From the NCBI GenBank assembly GCA_021432635.1, contig MU270121.1, forward strand, positions 98,595 through 162,594: a stretch of 64,000 nucleotides of DNA, in the 5' to 3' direction. Shown here in pieces: positions 45,512 through 57,496 of the stretch. Made by a program: the position numbers and the translations under genes. Below the pieces are notes generated by a model. It did no database searches, was not told the DNA's origin, and saw only the letters and a program-made list of their open reading frames with translations. This DNA is from Thozetella sp. PMI_491 (Eukaryota > Ascomycota > Sordariomycetes > Chaetosphaeriales > Chaetosphaeriaceae). Each line of letters starts with the position of its first letter. The first letter of the stretch is position 1.

Positions 45512-47537
45512 ATGGATGTCCGCCTTCTCGCCGCCGTCTCCGTCCTCGAGACTGTGGCCTTGGTCCCCCTCGAAAGCATCCCGAAGGCGCCTGGTCTCAA
45601 GACCTTGGCCGGCCTTCTTCTGGTGCAATATGTTGCTGTGCAGTTGTACCATATCTTCATCCGCCCATTTTATACCTCCCCCTTGCGGCACCTCCCGACC
45701 CCTAAGGTGACTCCACCCATCTGGGGCATTGCTCCGCTCCCGCTCCCGCTCCCGCCTCCTAATATGCAGTAGAACAACACATTCTTTGTGGGGCAGCTAG
45801 TAAATCAGATACGAGCCCCTTCGCCTAATACCGAGGCTGTCTCGTGGATGAAGCAGTGGCCCGATGCACCTTTTGTCCGATATCTCACCTTCGCCAACAA
45901 GGAGGTGCTGCTTGTCAACAGCTTGTCGGCCCACAAGCAAGTGCTGCAGACGCAATGCTACTCGTTCGAAAAGCCGTCCTTTTTCAAGCGACTGCTGATC
46001 GAGATATCCGGCCAAGGGCTGCTGTTCGCGGAGGGAGAGGAACATAAGGTACAGAGGCGGCAGCTCATCGGTATGCATTCAGCCACAGCTCCCTGAAGCT
46101 GATCCTAGTGAGTAGGAGGCGTGAATACTGATGCCAAGTCGTGGCTTCTAGGACCGTTCTCTCCAGCAAGAATCCGCAAGTTGTATCCTGTGTTCCGCGA
46201 AAAGACCGCCAGCTTGATAGCGCATTTGGGTCAGGCAATCGATGCGAATGCGTCTGATGATGAACACGGCACTTTTGATCGTAAGCAAGGACCGGCAGCT
46301 TTGGTGGACCCAACTGACTCTCGTATAGCCGATTCTACATTTAAGAAAGCAACCTTAGACGTCATTGGGTTGGCCATCCTAGGCGTCGACTTTGGGGAAC
46401 CCTCGACCAATGGGTCGACCCTGAACTTCTTCGACCATTACCACGCCATCTTCAACCAATCTCCCTTGGGCAACCTTTTAACATTCCTCAATTCGTTTGT
46501 GCCCCTAAGATGGCTGCCGATCGAGGCCAACAGAAAGTACTGCCAAGCAGCCACCGAAATCCGTCAGATATTAGGGGCCGTGGTGGGCACAAGGCTCAAC
46601 GGTATAAACAAAGCGAGCGAAGATGACGGGGGGGACAAGGAAGGCAGCCAAGACATGCTCTCATTTATGATAGAGACAATCCGCTCTGGCGAGGCGAGAT
46701 GGACAAAAGCCGAGATCGTTGATCATGTGAGTTTCCTGAGTTTGCCCCGGGTAGAGAGATCCGGCTCTGAGACGTCGAGAGGTGTTCCAATTCGTCACGG
46801 CCGGACACGAAACCACGGCCACGACGCTCGTCTTAATCACCGCTGCACTTGCAGCTAGGCCAAAGTGGCAGCGGCAACTACGAGCCGAGGTCCTCGAGGT
46901 GCTCTCCATGAAGCAAGAGTTAGATGCTCAAGCAGTCGAGGGCATGCCGTATCTGCATAACTTCATTCGCGAGGTCCTTCGGGTATACTCGCCTGGTAAG
47001 CCGGCCCGGGCAATTGAACTCTTAAAAGATTCTATGCTGACCATGCCACTAGCCATCATGGTACCTCGAGAAGCCGCCAAGGATGTCATGGTTGACGGAG
47101 TGCACATCCCGAAAGGCACCGCCCTTATGATTGTGCCCCAGGTGATTCACGACCACCCGCTGGTATGGGGCAAAGATGCAAGCGAGTTTCGGCCCGAGCG
47201 GTGGGACGGACTCTCGGGAGACGCGGCGACTCCGTACGCCCTCGAGACCTTTATCAACGGGCCCCGAATGTGCCCGTTAGTTGCCCCTAGATCCACTTAG
47301 GCTACTAGACCGTCACTGATTCGGTGTGCGAACAGGGGAAAAGGCTTTGCTAGCCTCCAGATCAAGACGGTCATTGTTGAGCTGCTCCGAAATTTTGTGC
47401 TCCTTCCGATTGATCCCGTCACGGAATTCGAAAATCCCGCCATTACGCTGAAGCCCAAGGGGGGCCTCCGGATCGGGGTGAAGAGGCTGCAGGGCAGCTC
47501 GAGGGCCGACGATGCGACGCTCGTGGGGCGTCATTAG
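45512..47537 (+). CDS. Cytochrome P450 monooxygenase, 6 exons
   Basis: Exons 45512-45706, 45773-46070, 46152-46280, 46329-46726, 46782-47275 and 47336-47537 give 571 residues. A hydrophobic N-terminal helix anchors it in the ER. The I-helix motif AGHETT is at about 347-352, the ExxR (EVLR) near 403, FRPERW follows, and the heme loop FINGPRMCPGKGFA has its Cys504 split from the rest by the last intron. The residue after the heme Cys is Pro where Ile or Leu is usual. The 48-nt intron 46281-46328 is stop-free and in frame; I remove it because of its GTAAGC donor, AACTGAC branch and TATAG acceptor. All phases agree, so it is probably functional. The CYP family and substrate cannot be set; neighbours do not form an obvious biosynthetic cluster. 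Confidence 0.85.
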
Positions 47538-48637
47538 ACGTCTATGACGACGGTGTCCAGCTGGGGAGCAAATATGCGGGGGGGGTTGTAGTAGACTACA
47601 CGATACAGGCATTAATCAAGGCCTAGAGGGGCGTGAGGGGCAATGACCCCCAAAAAGATCTGGGGGGTCTAGAATCGAAACGAAGCGGCGTGACGTCGGG
47701 GCCGGCCTCGCTTGCTGTTCCATCCATGACATGCAATGTGTGTGGGGTGGGGCCGACGTTTGGGAGGCCAAGCATGCACCGGGCGATGTCAATTTTCCCC
47801 CAGCCCGGGATCCAGGCAAACTTGGTTTGCTTGAGACGGTGGTAGCCCCCCCCCCACAAATCAGAGGACAAAGAAATATGCAGTGGTCGCGTGAGCTCTT
47901 GCAGAGAAGGAACTGTTGGCCTCGGCTGCCGATATGCACTACCGCTGTGCTTTTTTTTTTTTTTCGAGGAGTTTCGAGGAATTCGACGTCGAGCTAAATT
48001 CGTAGCCCCAAGCGACATTCCCGGGACGCTGGGCCGCTTTTCTTGTGGCTGGTTGCAGATTTGGTGCTTATGACGTTGGCGCAACAGAATCAAGCACACG
48101 AGCATTTGGCTCGGCATCCCTGATTGGCCATTGCGTTCGGTGGATCGAAAAAGTAGCTGGCCCAAATTGCGTGGCCTCAGCTTTGCCAAATCATTCTTGG
48201 ATTCCAGGGGCAGTTTCTGGTCTGATTCCTCGACATTACTTTTTTTTTTTGTTTCTCACCATTTCCCCCCGAGTCTTCCGTTCCCAACTGCAAGCCATCG
48301 CGACGATACCTTCGTTTTTCTTTCTTCCCTTCTCTGATACCCACGACATTCGAAACTACCTCCTCGCCCGAGATTGATCACTCCAAGACGACTGTTGCGG
48401 CTGCGGGTCCTCCATCCACTCACTCAATTGCCAAGCAACACGCGACAAGGACCCGAGACTCCGTCTCATACCACTGCGCCCGAGACAGCAATCTTTCTGC
48501 GAAGGAGAAGTCCGGTTCTGCACTCTAAATACCCTTCTTGGCCTTTCGAAGAAGACATCGTTTTTGTCTTCCCGCAGCACCCCAGTACGGCCAATAGCCC
48601 CTCGTATCGATAACCGGCTGAGCCGAACCACGCAACG
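47538..48637. other. Intergenic, promoter of the PAF-AH-like gene
   Basis: 1.1 kb between two plus-strand genes. A C-run at about 47847-47856, a T14 run (47951-47964) followed by two TTTCGAGGA copies, and a T10 run near 48240 are the only marked features. 48360-48637 is probably the 5' leader of the next gene. No supported coding frame. Confidence 0.55.
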
Positions 48638-50462
48638 ATGACGACTCCAAAGCCGGCGACCGCGACGGCCAAGATGAGCGCCATGATTTCCAGGCTCTCG
48701 CCCATCCCAGCATTTCCTGAATATACCGGTCCTCACAAGGTCGGCACCGTTGATGTCGAAATACCGGTCTCCGAGCTCGATGCCCCCAGCGAGACCCCCG
48801 ACTGCGCCGCTGATATTCACACGGTCCAATACCGCATCTACTACCCGGCGGTACCCGAAGCCAAGGGGAAGCGGATCACATGGCTTCCTGCCCCCCAGAG
48901 GCTCCATGTATCTGGCTACACACAGTTCCTGGGGATTGGCCCTCTGATGGGCTCTGTGCTCTCGTAAGTGTTATGATATCTTGCAGTAGGAGTCAAAGGA
49001 CCTTGTGCTAACTCTTGCCCCAAATAGACTCCTCCCGCGCCATCTACACTATACATCGATTCCCGTCCACAAGAATGCGACCCTCGCAGACCCGACCGAG
49101 ACCGAGCGATGGCCAACCGTGATCTTCTCGCACGGCTTGGGCGGAAGCCGCAATGCCTACAGCCACCTGGCCGGATCTTTGGCCTCGCACGGTGTCGTAG
49201 TGATTTGCCCGGAACATCGGGATGGCTCGTCGGTGGTCAGCCTGATCCGCGATCCTAGCAGACAGGACCGATTTTTCATCCGCAACACCCGGCGCGTTGT
49301 GCCATATACGCGGATCCCGCATTCGCAGACCTCGGACGTTTGGGAGGCCCGCAATACCCAGATGCGGATCAGGCTCTGGGAGCTAGGGCTGGTGATGGAG
49401 GCGGTGTCGGCCCTGGATCTAGGCATGGAGACCGTCATCGGGACCAACATGAATGGGACCACCCCTTGGGGATCCTTGGCTCAGTTTACCGGAAAGCTCG
49501 ACATCCACGAGCCCGGGCGCGTCATCTTCGCAGGCCACTCCTTTGGGGCTGCCACCACGGTGCAGCTCCTCAAGAGCACGTACTACGCCGGCACCCCCGA
49601 GCTGGAGGAAATGACAGACCCGCTCTTCGTGCCGCGGAAGGACTCGGCCATTGCCCGGCAGATCACCGAGAAGAACCCAACCATCTTGCTCGACATGTGG
49701 TGTTTCCCGCTGCTCTCGAAGGCCACGGCACCCCTGCTTCGGCTTCCACTGCCCATCTATGCCGACAAGCCGTCGGCACCCGGCGGTAACGCACTGCTGG
49801 CGGTGGAATCCGAGGCCTTTTACAAGTGGAAGGAGCACCTGCACGCGAAAGCCAGGATACTGTCGCCGGATCCCACCGCCGAGGTCGTTTCGCCAACAGC
49901 ATACGAGCGGCCCCTCACGGGCATCAAGCAGAGCGAGCCGAACTTCTTCTATGTTGAGAACAGCGCCCACCTGAACCAGAGCGACTTTGGCATTCTCTTC
50001 CCGTGGCTGACCAAGAAGGTCTTCGGAGCTGAGCAGCCGGAGCGAGCTCTGCGTCTCAACCTGCGTGCGCAGCTCCAGTTCCTACGCGCCAACAACGTCC
50101 CCGTGGCTCGCACTTGGGTTGGCGATCTTGTGGACGGTGCCCACGTCGGCAAAATGGAGCTCGGCGCTGCCGGCGCTTCAGGCGACAAGGGGCCGGACGA
50201 CGGCATTCACGACGACAAGGCTATTTTTGACCGAAGCGGCAACATGGCGGTGGATGCTTGGCGGTGGATTGACATCGTGGGCATGGGCGACCAGGCAGGA
50301 CCGGGCGAGATCGAGCTCCTCGGGCGGGCCGAGCACAGCGAAGACACCCAAGTAGAGGACGGTGAGAGGTGTATGCAGGGCGAGATCGACCCCGGGCTCG
50401 CAGTCCAGGAGCACCACGCCGGGGAGACGGCGCGTGCGGTGGTCGCTGCCGCGGCGGCATGA
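48638..50462 (+). CDS. PAF-acetylhydrolase-like serine esterase, 2 exons
   Basis: Exons 48638-48963 and 49028-50462 give 586 residues. Alpha/beta-hydrolase features: FSHGLGGSRNAYSHL (oxyanion-hole strand), PEHRDGS, and the nucleophile elbow FAGHSFGAATTV with Ser280. This set is characteristic of the plasma PAF-acetylhydrolase/Lp-PLA2 family (GHSFG), which cleaves short or oxidised acyl chains from phospholipids. The expected catalytic His is likely the one in ENSAHLNQSDFG. No signal peptide is visible, so it is probably intracellular. The C-terminal 80 residues (HVGKMELG onward) are acidic and poorly ordered. A second ATG in frame at 48674 is possible. The physiological lipid is unknown. Confidence 0.87.
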
Positions 50463-51840
50463 TTTCGCGTGGAGCACGACGTGCTGCGGTGCCTATGTTT
50501 GTTTATGTGTTATTAGAATTGCATGGAACGGATGGATAACGAGTGGCTATGGGACCGCATTCGAGACGATGGGGTCTAAAACGAACATATAGACTCGGAG
50601 GACTTGATTTGGCATATATCAGGGGAGTCTCGGCTGGTTGGCTTGCTACGGAGTTGTCAATTTTAGAACAGGGCTTTAGACGGGTAGTAGCGTCGCCCGG
50701 CGTGTTTTCAGCGAGTATATATCAGAGAAACTCATTCTCGGTCCACTCTAATCTGTTCTCATGGCTGATGCGTATGGAGATGACCCAGAGAGGTACCAAT
50801 GTTCAACCGTTCTTGGAGCCAGGCAGACCGTATCCCCTTACCTAGGTACCTATCCAACGTTGAGACCACCGACAAAAAGGGGCTTGCTTTCTGAGATAAT
50901 CCAATCTTGGCAGGAGTTTATTTTAATCACCAAATTCCAACGCGCAGATGTGGTATGCGGTTTACATGATGTTGTATCTACATACGAAATAGGCCTCCTA
51001 CTGCATGTACGAGCCCTATGGCCCAAACCTTCCTAATTCGGGGAGGTGGGGGAAGGGGAAGGGGAAGGGGGGATGAGGGAGGGTGCGGACGGGTAGAGCC
51101 GATCGTGGCTTGGTGCAGGAAGCCCCACGCTACGGAGGCCTACCACCTTATCCACACCTTACCTTCTGCCCGGCAAATGAGCTGGCGATTGGCCACAACC
51201 CCGAAAGTTCATGCCACGCTTTGGGACTCGTTTATCCCGGGGAGGAAGATGCAGCAGGCAGTGCCTTACGGCCTCTCCGCCCGATAGCCACGTTCCCCCT
51301 TTTGACTTGTATTCTCCTTCTTCGAACCCATGAAGCCGCTCACTATCCCAAGACAGGCCCAAACATCACAGCCTTTATGTGGCGGCGGGCCAGCGTAGGC
51401 AGCGGTCAGCGCTAAGCGGGTCGCCCCATCGCCAGCGGACTAATAGCAGACCTCGCCTATCATCGCCGCCCTGACCGTGCACCAATGGCTTGTGTCCGCC
51501 AATGATGCGTGCAGAGCCATAAACTTCCAAGTGAACAGGCCTCCATTCCCCGGTGACTCAAGCGGAGACGGGAGTCGAGACAATGCTCTCTTTAGGGCCA
51601 CAGTGGCTGCTTGGCGGCCGCCTGGCGTAGCACCACTAGGCAGGTGCGTAGGCTCTCCCACCACTGCCTCTTTTACTAACTACCTACCTTAGCTAGGTAT
51701 GTACCTAGCGATGCTGGCTTCGGCACTGTAGATATAAACCAGAAATCTCACCCTCTTCTCAGTTGAACCTACATCCCCATCATATCCTGTCTGTCCTCTA
51801 CACCCCATCTTCTTGTCATCTGCTTCCTCAGCTAGACACA
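50463..51840. other. 1.4-kb intergenic region with CTAGGTA palindromes
   Basis: TACCTAGGTACCTA is at about 50840-50853, and an overlapping set of ACCTA/TAGGT words sits at 51680-51711. A purine-rich GGGGAAGGGGAAGGGG tract is at 51045-51076. TATA box at 51731. No coding frame could be supported. Confidence 0.55.
51731..51738 (+). promoter_or_regulatory. TATA box of the AAA ATPase gene
   Basis: GATATAAA 110 nt before the ATG at 51841, followed by a CT-rich leader. Confidence 0.55.
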
Positions 51841-53948
51841 ATGTCGCCCTCTGCTGTTGTTGACGACGAGTCTGTGGTCTGTGTCACCCCGACGGAAGGC
51901 TCCGTCAAGGGTGACGATCTCTTCGGAGACAACCCGGATGATGTTGTTGAGGTAGACGAGGCCACCTCGGAAGAGGAGAAGGTCATGATCGGCATGGTTT
52001 GCGACACCAAGAACCTTTTCCAGAAATGGGATAGGCACGACCGCTACACTTGGACCGAGGAGTTCCCCGACGACCTCGAGGAGGCCGCAGAAAATGAGCA
52101 GACCATGAAGTATGCTATGCTCGTCCGCAACAGTAAGCATTTTCCATAACTCGGTCGTTCGCCACGCGGTCCACTGAGATTCCTCCAGAGAAGAGCTACG
52201 ACTCGCGCAAGAAGCTCGAGATCGACAGCATCGTCATCCAGAGCCCCCTCCTCAAGAAGGTGCTTGATGAGGTGCTCAATGGGTACCCTGGCGTTACCAT
52301 CAACCTGAAGCGTCTCGTTTTTGCCGCCCCGTTCAAGCCGTTCGTGCACCGTTGGTCCGAGTTCACAAAGGCACTCAATAGCGACGAGCACGACGCCGAG
52401 ACCAAGACACACGTTAAGTTGCTGTATGATGTCCTGGAGCACGAGCTCAAGGACGTCATCTCCGCCTTCAGCGACTATACCAAGAATGAAGTTATCACCT
52501 ACGAGCACATCTGGACCATCCTGCCACCCGGCGCCACCGTCTTTGCTGAGCAATTTGGCCGCCCGATCGCGTTGAAGCTGCAGCAGGGAAACTACGGTGA
52601 GCACAGTCGCTACGGCCAATGCTTCGTGATCAAGGCCGACCGAGTCGACTGGGACGGCACACGCTTCGGTTTCGACACGGTGCAACAAGTCATTTTGCCG
52701 TTCGCGGGAACCCGCCCCATCACTGATCTGGAAGTATATCCCATCGAGTTCCACCCGGACCACGAGGCCGTGAAGGCGCAGCTCCTGGAGCGTGGGCGCA
52801 AGTTCCATAAGCTGGCAGGGTACCACTACAAGAGCTACAAGGGGCCGGCTGTCGAGAGGCAGCAGATCGGAGCCACCCTTGTCAGCGTGGACAGCCGAAT
52901 CGTGGTCGACGCGTTCGCGCATGGTAAGTTCAGCAATGAGTCCCAGCGCTCCCTGAACTCCCTTGATCGAATGGATGCCCTCCCCGCCGTCCAGGGCGAC
53001 GCCGATGACGATGGTGGCTACGTCGATAATTCCATCACCAACTACTACGGCGACGATGATCTGGAGGATGGGGCGGCTGAGCGCGAGAACAAGAGGGAGC
53101 TCACAGACGAGCAGCTGATCCTCTGCAGCCCCATGCTCAAGGGCTTCAGTCTCAAGACGAAGAAGTGGCTCGAGTTCTTCGTTGACGTGGTCGACGAAGT
53201 GACGTTCAACGAGCGCGCCTTCAAGCAGCTGGTACTGCCGGATGGCCACAAGAGCATGATCCTCGCCTTCGCCGAGAGCCAGGTCAAGAACAAGAATCGC
53301 TTCGACGACGACATCGCCGGCAAGGGCAAGGGCATGATTATGCTTTTGAGCGGCAGTCCTGGAACCGGCAAAACCCTCACCGCCGAGGCGGTCGCCGAAG
53401 CAATGCACGTCCCTCTTTACGTGATGAGCGCCGGCGACCTCGGTGTCTCGAGCTACGACATCGAGGACAAGCTGAACAGGGTGCTCGAGATGGCGGCCAA
53501 GTGGAACGCCGTTCTGCTGCTAGATGAGTGCGATATTTTTCTCGAGGCACGAACGGATACGGACCTAAATCGCAACCGAGTCGTGAACATTTTCCTGAGG
53601 ACGCTGGAGTACTATGAGGGCATCCTATTCCTTACCACGAACCGAGTGAAAAATATGGATGAGGCCTTCCACAGCCGCATTCACATCTCACTCGAGTACC
53701 CGGCTCTCGACCGGCCAGCTCGCAAGCAGATCTGGCAGGGTGCGCTGGCTCGGCGCAACGGCGATGACGACATGGGCCACGAGCTGACGGAGGCGCATGT
53801 GGACCGTCTATCGAAGCTGAACATTAACGGCCGGGCCATTAAGAACGTACTCAAGACGGGCAACTTACTGGCCGCGCACCAGGGCAAGAAGCTTACGTTT
53901 GAGCACCTAAAGGTCGTCCTCAAGGTGGAGGGGCATAGCATCGAGTGA
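51841..53948 (+). CDS. Fungal AAA-type ATPase with N-terminal DUF7025-like region, 2 exons
   Basis: Exons 51841-52132 and 52189-53948 give 683 residues. The N-terminal half (PFKPFVHRWSEF, YEHIWTILPPGATVF, DLEVYPIEFHPDHE, GPAVERQQIGATLVSVDSR) matches the domain that precedes a single AAA module in a large fungal family. The AAA core has Walker A GSPGTGKT at about 486, Walker B LLLLDECDIFLE at about 540 (DECD instead of the more common DEAD/DEAx), and a TTNRVKNMDEAFHSRIH second region with the Arg finger. Members are abundant and often polymorphic in filamentous fungi; cellular role is largely unknown. A TATA box is present. The 454-codon frame on the opposite strand is a shadow. Confidence 0.88.
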
Positions 53949-54532
53949 TCTCTTGGCAAGTGTATTTATTATGGATTCTCCAAGGTCAGCTAAGGGATAT
54001 TGGTTTGGGACGGTTTGGGTTAGTATACCAGGTAGCTTGAAATGTACGCTCAAATAAGAGACTTGATGTAATGCGAGCCGCCCGGTGAGGGCGTTCGGCT
54101 AAGAAGCTGAACCCCTAAGATCTAGTGTGCTGCCCGCCCTAACTCTGGTAAGCCCCTTAATAACGGTATGTTTCTGGCTTCTATTCTTGTCAAGGCGGAA
54201 GCTCAGCTCAGACTGGCCGTACCAAGAAAGATGGTCCATCGCGGGGATATATGGCCCATCGCGGAAGGTGGTGGGATGTTGTGCAGAAGGCGTTACAGGT
54301 GATGGGCTTGAGGAGAGATTGGAGTGTTGGGTGTCTTAAGTTAAGTAGGGCTGCTGAAGGATTATCCCCAGATTTCTGTATTAATGTCTACCTTGTACTA
54401 CGTAGCAGTGAACGAGAAGTTGATGCTTGTGTGACGAGGGGCAACAACAATAAACGGGTTATTGGTTATTCGAATTTTAACTAGAGCGGGAGGCATTGGA
54501 CAGTATGCCAGGCATCTAGTCGCTGCTCATTT
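53949..54532. other. Convergent intergenic region
   Basis: 3' flanks of the AAA ATPase (plus) and mannanase (minus) genes. I see no gene, tRNA box or repeat; small frames on the plus strand (54127-54484) have no recognisable content. Confidence 0.55.
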
Positions 54533-55903
54533 TCACGCCACTTTCTTAGCGAGCATGTCTCGCGCGTGCTGTACACAGAGCTCCTGAAACTCAGCGTCTG
54601 ACCTCCACACAGCAAATTCGTCACCGAGCACGGCCGGGTCGACCGATGTACCGTTCGGTAGAAACTGCCAGAGTTGATCTGCCGCTAAACCAGACTCTAG
54701 GATCGTTTTGAGCCAAGGACGGATCGTCTCGCTATGGTTATGGCGCAGGGGTGTGCCGTATTCCTCGAGTATCACAGGCTTCCCGACCTATAGGACAGTC
54801 AGCGACTCTAAGGCGTCAACCTAGTCATTACGAGCATCAACTTACCGCCTTGCCGATCTCATCGTGCTCCTTGATCCACGTATTGCCCCACTCATAAGGA
54901 TACGACCACCAGCTTGGATACAGATGGAAGACGCCGTAGTCGATGTCTGGAATTCGGATGTTGTGGCTGAAAGACGATCCGGCCATGCCGCTGTAGACGC
55001 TGAACCCATCATTGACTCCGTCCGACGCGTCAAAGAAACCCTCCTCACCAGTCGACACCATGTGGTTGGGGTCCAGGCTCTTGATGTACTTCGCCGTCGA
55101 GGAAACCCACTTGACCATGTCGGTGTAGTTCCCTCCCTCCATCCTCGGTTCGTTGCACAGCTGCCACGAGAAGACGGCGGGACTGGCCTTGTACCGGTTG
55201 ACCACAACCTTGATGTAGTTCCGGTATACGGCCTGTGAGCGCTCGTCAGTGTACCATTCCAGCGTCGAATTGCCCCCGAAGGCTCGTTGGTAGGCGTTCA
55301 TGCCGCCATAGTCGCTCCAGTAATTGACAAACGGGAGCACCAGCCGGATGTTGGCCTTCTCTGCTGCAGAAACTACATAGTCCAGCCGCTGCAGACCGTC
55401 TTCTCCATAGTTTATGTAAGCGCCGGAACTGTTGAGGAGCTGATACCATATGTGGTTTGGATCGGGGCGGCGGTCTGGGACGATGTTCACGTCACCAAAG
55501 CCCCAGACGCGCGCTACTTTGTATTGCGTCTGGGCAGAGAATTAGCATTGGCAGTTCAATCTTGGTTGGACGCAGAACATGTCCGCACATCAGCTATCTC
55601 CTGCAGGGCCAAGTCTACATCTTTATTTTCAGTGAGATGGCCAAGCCACCAAGCGTTAGTCCCTAATGATCCGTCAATTCAAGGGCTCCCTTCACGGGGG
55701 TACATGAACCGCACTGAGCACTGACCGGCAAAGTATCCCACCTTTCCATCCAACTCGAAAAGCCTGCCGGATACTTTCGCAAATGGTGCCTTGCTAGTCC
55801 CAATAGGAACTTGCGGTGGCGGGCCTGGCTCGGTTGCTGGCAGGATCTGCGCGCGACCGAGGGGCAAGCACCAAAGCACCAGAGAAGTGACTGAAGCACG
55901 CAT
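54533..55903 (-). CDS. Secreted GH5 (subfamily 7-like) endo-beta-1,4-mannanase, 4 exons
   Basis: Exons 55903-55726, 55662-55589, 55529-54846 and 54787-54533 give 396 residues. Signal peptide MRASVTSLVLWCLPLGRAQ. The catalytic domain opens with YFAGTNAWWLGHL, typical of GH5_7, then VARVWGFGDV, the acid/base QLCNEPR (Glu211), FHLYP, and the nucleophile strand VILEEYG (Glu320 or Glu321). There is no CBM1. Exon 2 is 74 nt; its donor GTGCGG is weak, but removing the intron gives the expected EIAD-TQYKVARVW join, while reading on meets a stop. GH5_7 enzymes cut mannan, glucomannan or galactomannan outside the cell. The AAA ATPase gene on the other side is convergent and probably unrelated. Confidence 0.88.
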
Positions 55904-57088
55904 CGAGGCGCATATAGGAATAGAAAGTAAGTTTGACCGATCAGATTAGGTCTAAGATCAAGAACGACGTTGGCCGAGCTGCGAAGGCTTAGTATAACCC
56001 GCCGGCTCCTCCACTGGGCCCCCTCGTTTACGATTGTACATATTACCCGCAATGAATAAGGAACAGGCTTAAACAATCTAGCATGCCATCTAATGGCAGT
56101 CTAAGGTTTCCGAGCGAGGAGCCCTCTCTCTTGGTTCTAAGGATAGGCTACAAGAGGCTCGGGCTCGGGGTCCGTTTAGGCGGAATGTCGAGCTCCGTCC
56201 CGGGTTAAGCCATGCGCGGGCTGTTGCCAGAATAAATTACTATGTTTTTAAGACTGTAGCGCCAAGCTACGTGGCGTTTTTTTCTACATGTCTGAGGCTA
56301 AATTCGGTCAACCCGGTCAAGTTAACCCTTCGCCTCATCAACGTGCTAGTAGGACAGCGCCGTCCGAGATAGCGGCGAGAACTTTGACAGTTCAAATAGG
56401 ATTGTCTTGTTTGAACATTGCGTATGCAATATAGGCAAATAGTAAGAAATACCTATTTCTGATATGCTACAAACTCTCGAATGTGACAAAGTTCCTATGA
56501 CACGTTGACTTTTCGCGAACCAAAATGTAGTAGGCTCGCATGATTTTTCAAACTCTTAAAACCAGGCGACTATCAAAGTAGACCATTGTAAGAAACGCCA
56601 TATTTAATTTCTGCATTATCTTGTCGAGTTTACAAGGTATGGAAGCAATCGTGGCTGTACAATAATGAGTGCGAAGCAATCACAACGTCTGACAAAACTC
56701 CCTTGCAGCAGTGACCCTTAGTCTTGTCTATAGCTCCGCACCAGAGGCATAAAAAAGCGTAGCTACGACGAAGCCAGGCTATATTGAATGATACATGTCT
56801 AAACAGAGAATGAATTGTTGCATTCGATGCCGTACCATTGTGTCTTGTCTCGTCAATCTATCTCCGAGGCTCGGCGTATTCCGACTCGTATGCCGACTCC
56901 AGGTAGGGTATGCCTGCTTCACCCCTCACCCCTCAGCTGAATCCCCAACTTGCGAATACGTAACACGATGTGCTTAAGTAGTTGAGCTTACACCTCCTTT
57001 CCTCCATCCACCGAGTGCCTTTCTACAACCACTCGACTTTCAGGGGGAAAAAAGGAAAGAAAAGGACACAGTTTACAAAAGAGTCAAA
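55904..57088. other. 1.2-kb divergent intergenic region
   Basis: Promoters of the mannanase (minus) and the VOC protein (plus). 56200-56850 is AT-richer than most of the window. A pair of alternative hairpins followed by seven T lies at 56256-56283. No coding frame supported. Confidence 0.55.
56256..56283 (+). other. Hairpin followed by T7
   Basis: GTAGC/GCTAC (56256-56260 with 56266-56270) and CGCCA/TGGCG (56260-56264 with 56272-56276) are two mutually exclusive stems, directly followed by T at 56277-56283. It looks like a Pol III-type end, but no A or B box was recognised upstream. Confidence 0.3.
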
Positions 57089-57496
57089 ATGACCGCTCCA
57101 GCTACTGCTACGGCTCACTTGCGTGTTGCACGGCCGACCAACAACATTGAGGCCCTGCTGCCCTTCTACTGCGATGGTCTCGGCTTCGAGGTCCTGGGCC
57201 AATTCGACGAGCATGAAGGGTTCGATGGTATCTTACTTGGGCACAAAGGGATGGGATACCACTTGGAATTTACTAGGAACCGCCAACATGACGCCGGCCG
57301 AGCCCCGACTCTAGACAACCTACTTGTTTTCTATCTCCCCGATGCCGCCCAGTACAAGGCAGCAGTCTCTCGCATAGAAACGGCCGGTTTCGTAAAGGTG
57401 CAGAGTTTCAACCCCTACTGGGATCGCTATGGAAATACTTATGAGGATCCTGACGGCTATCGCGCGGTGCTGGCGAATCGAGAGTCGCCGGTGTAG
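57089..57496 (+). CDS. Glyoxalase/bleomycin-resistance/dioxygenase (VOC) fold protein
   Basis: A single exon of 135 residues. It has one VOC repeat pair: HLRVARPTNNIEALLPFYCDGLGFEVLGQF at the N-terminus and VFYLPDAAQY...NPYWDRYGNTYEDPDGYRAVLANRE at the C-terminus. Likely metal positions are His10, the Glu in GYHLEF and the residue before DGYR; this matches the small stand-alone VOC proteins found in bacteria and fungi. The substrate is unknown; roles in detoxification are typical. It is intronless, compact and bacterial-like, so horizontal origin is possible but unproven. The leader contains a purine-rich GGGGGAAAAAAGG tract just before the ATG context AAAATG. Confidence 0.85.
   Translation: MTAPATATAHLRVARPTNNIEALLPFYCDGLGFEVLGQFDEHEGFDGILLGHKGMGYHLEFTRNRQHDAGRAPTLDNLLVFYLPDAAQYKAAVSRIETAGFVKVQSFNPYWDRYGNTYEDPDGYRAVLANRESPV

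Noticed and set aside
52044-53408. 454-codon antisense frame inside the AAA ATPase gene
   Set aside because: It lies opposite a well-supported gene; the frame is open because of strong third-position C/G bias.
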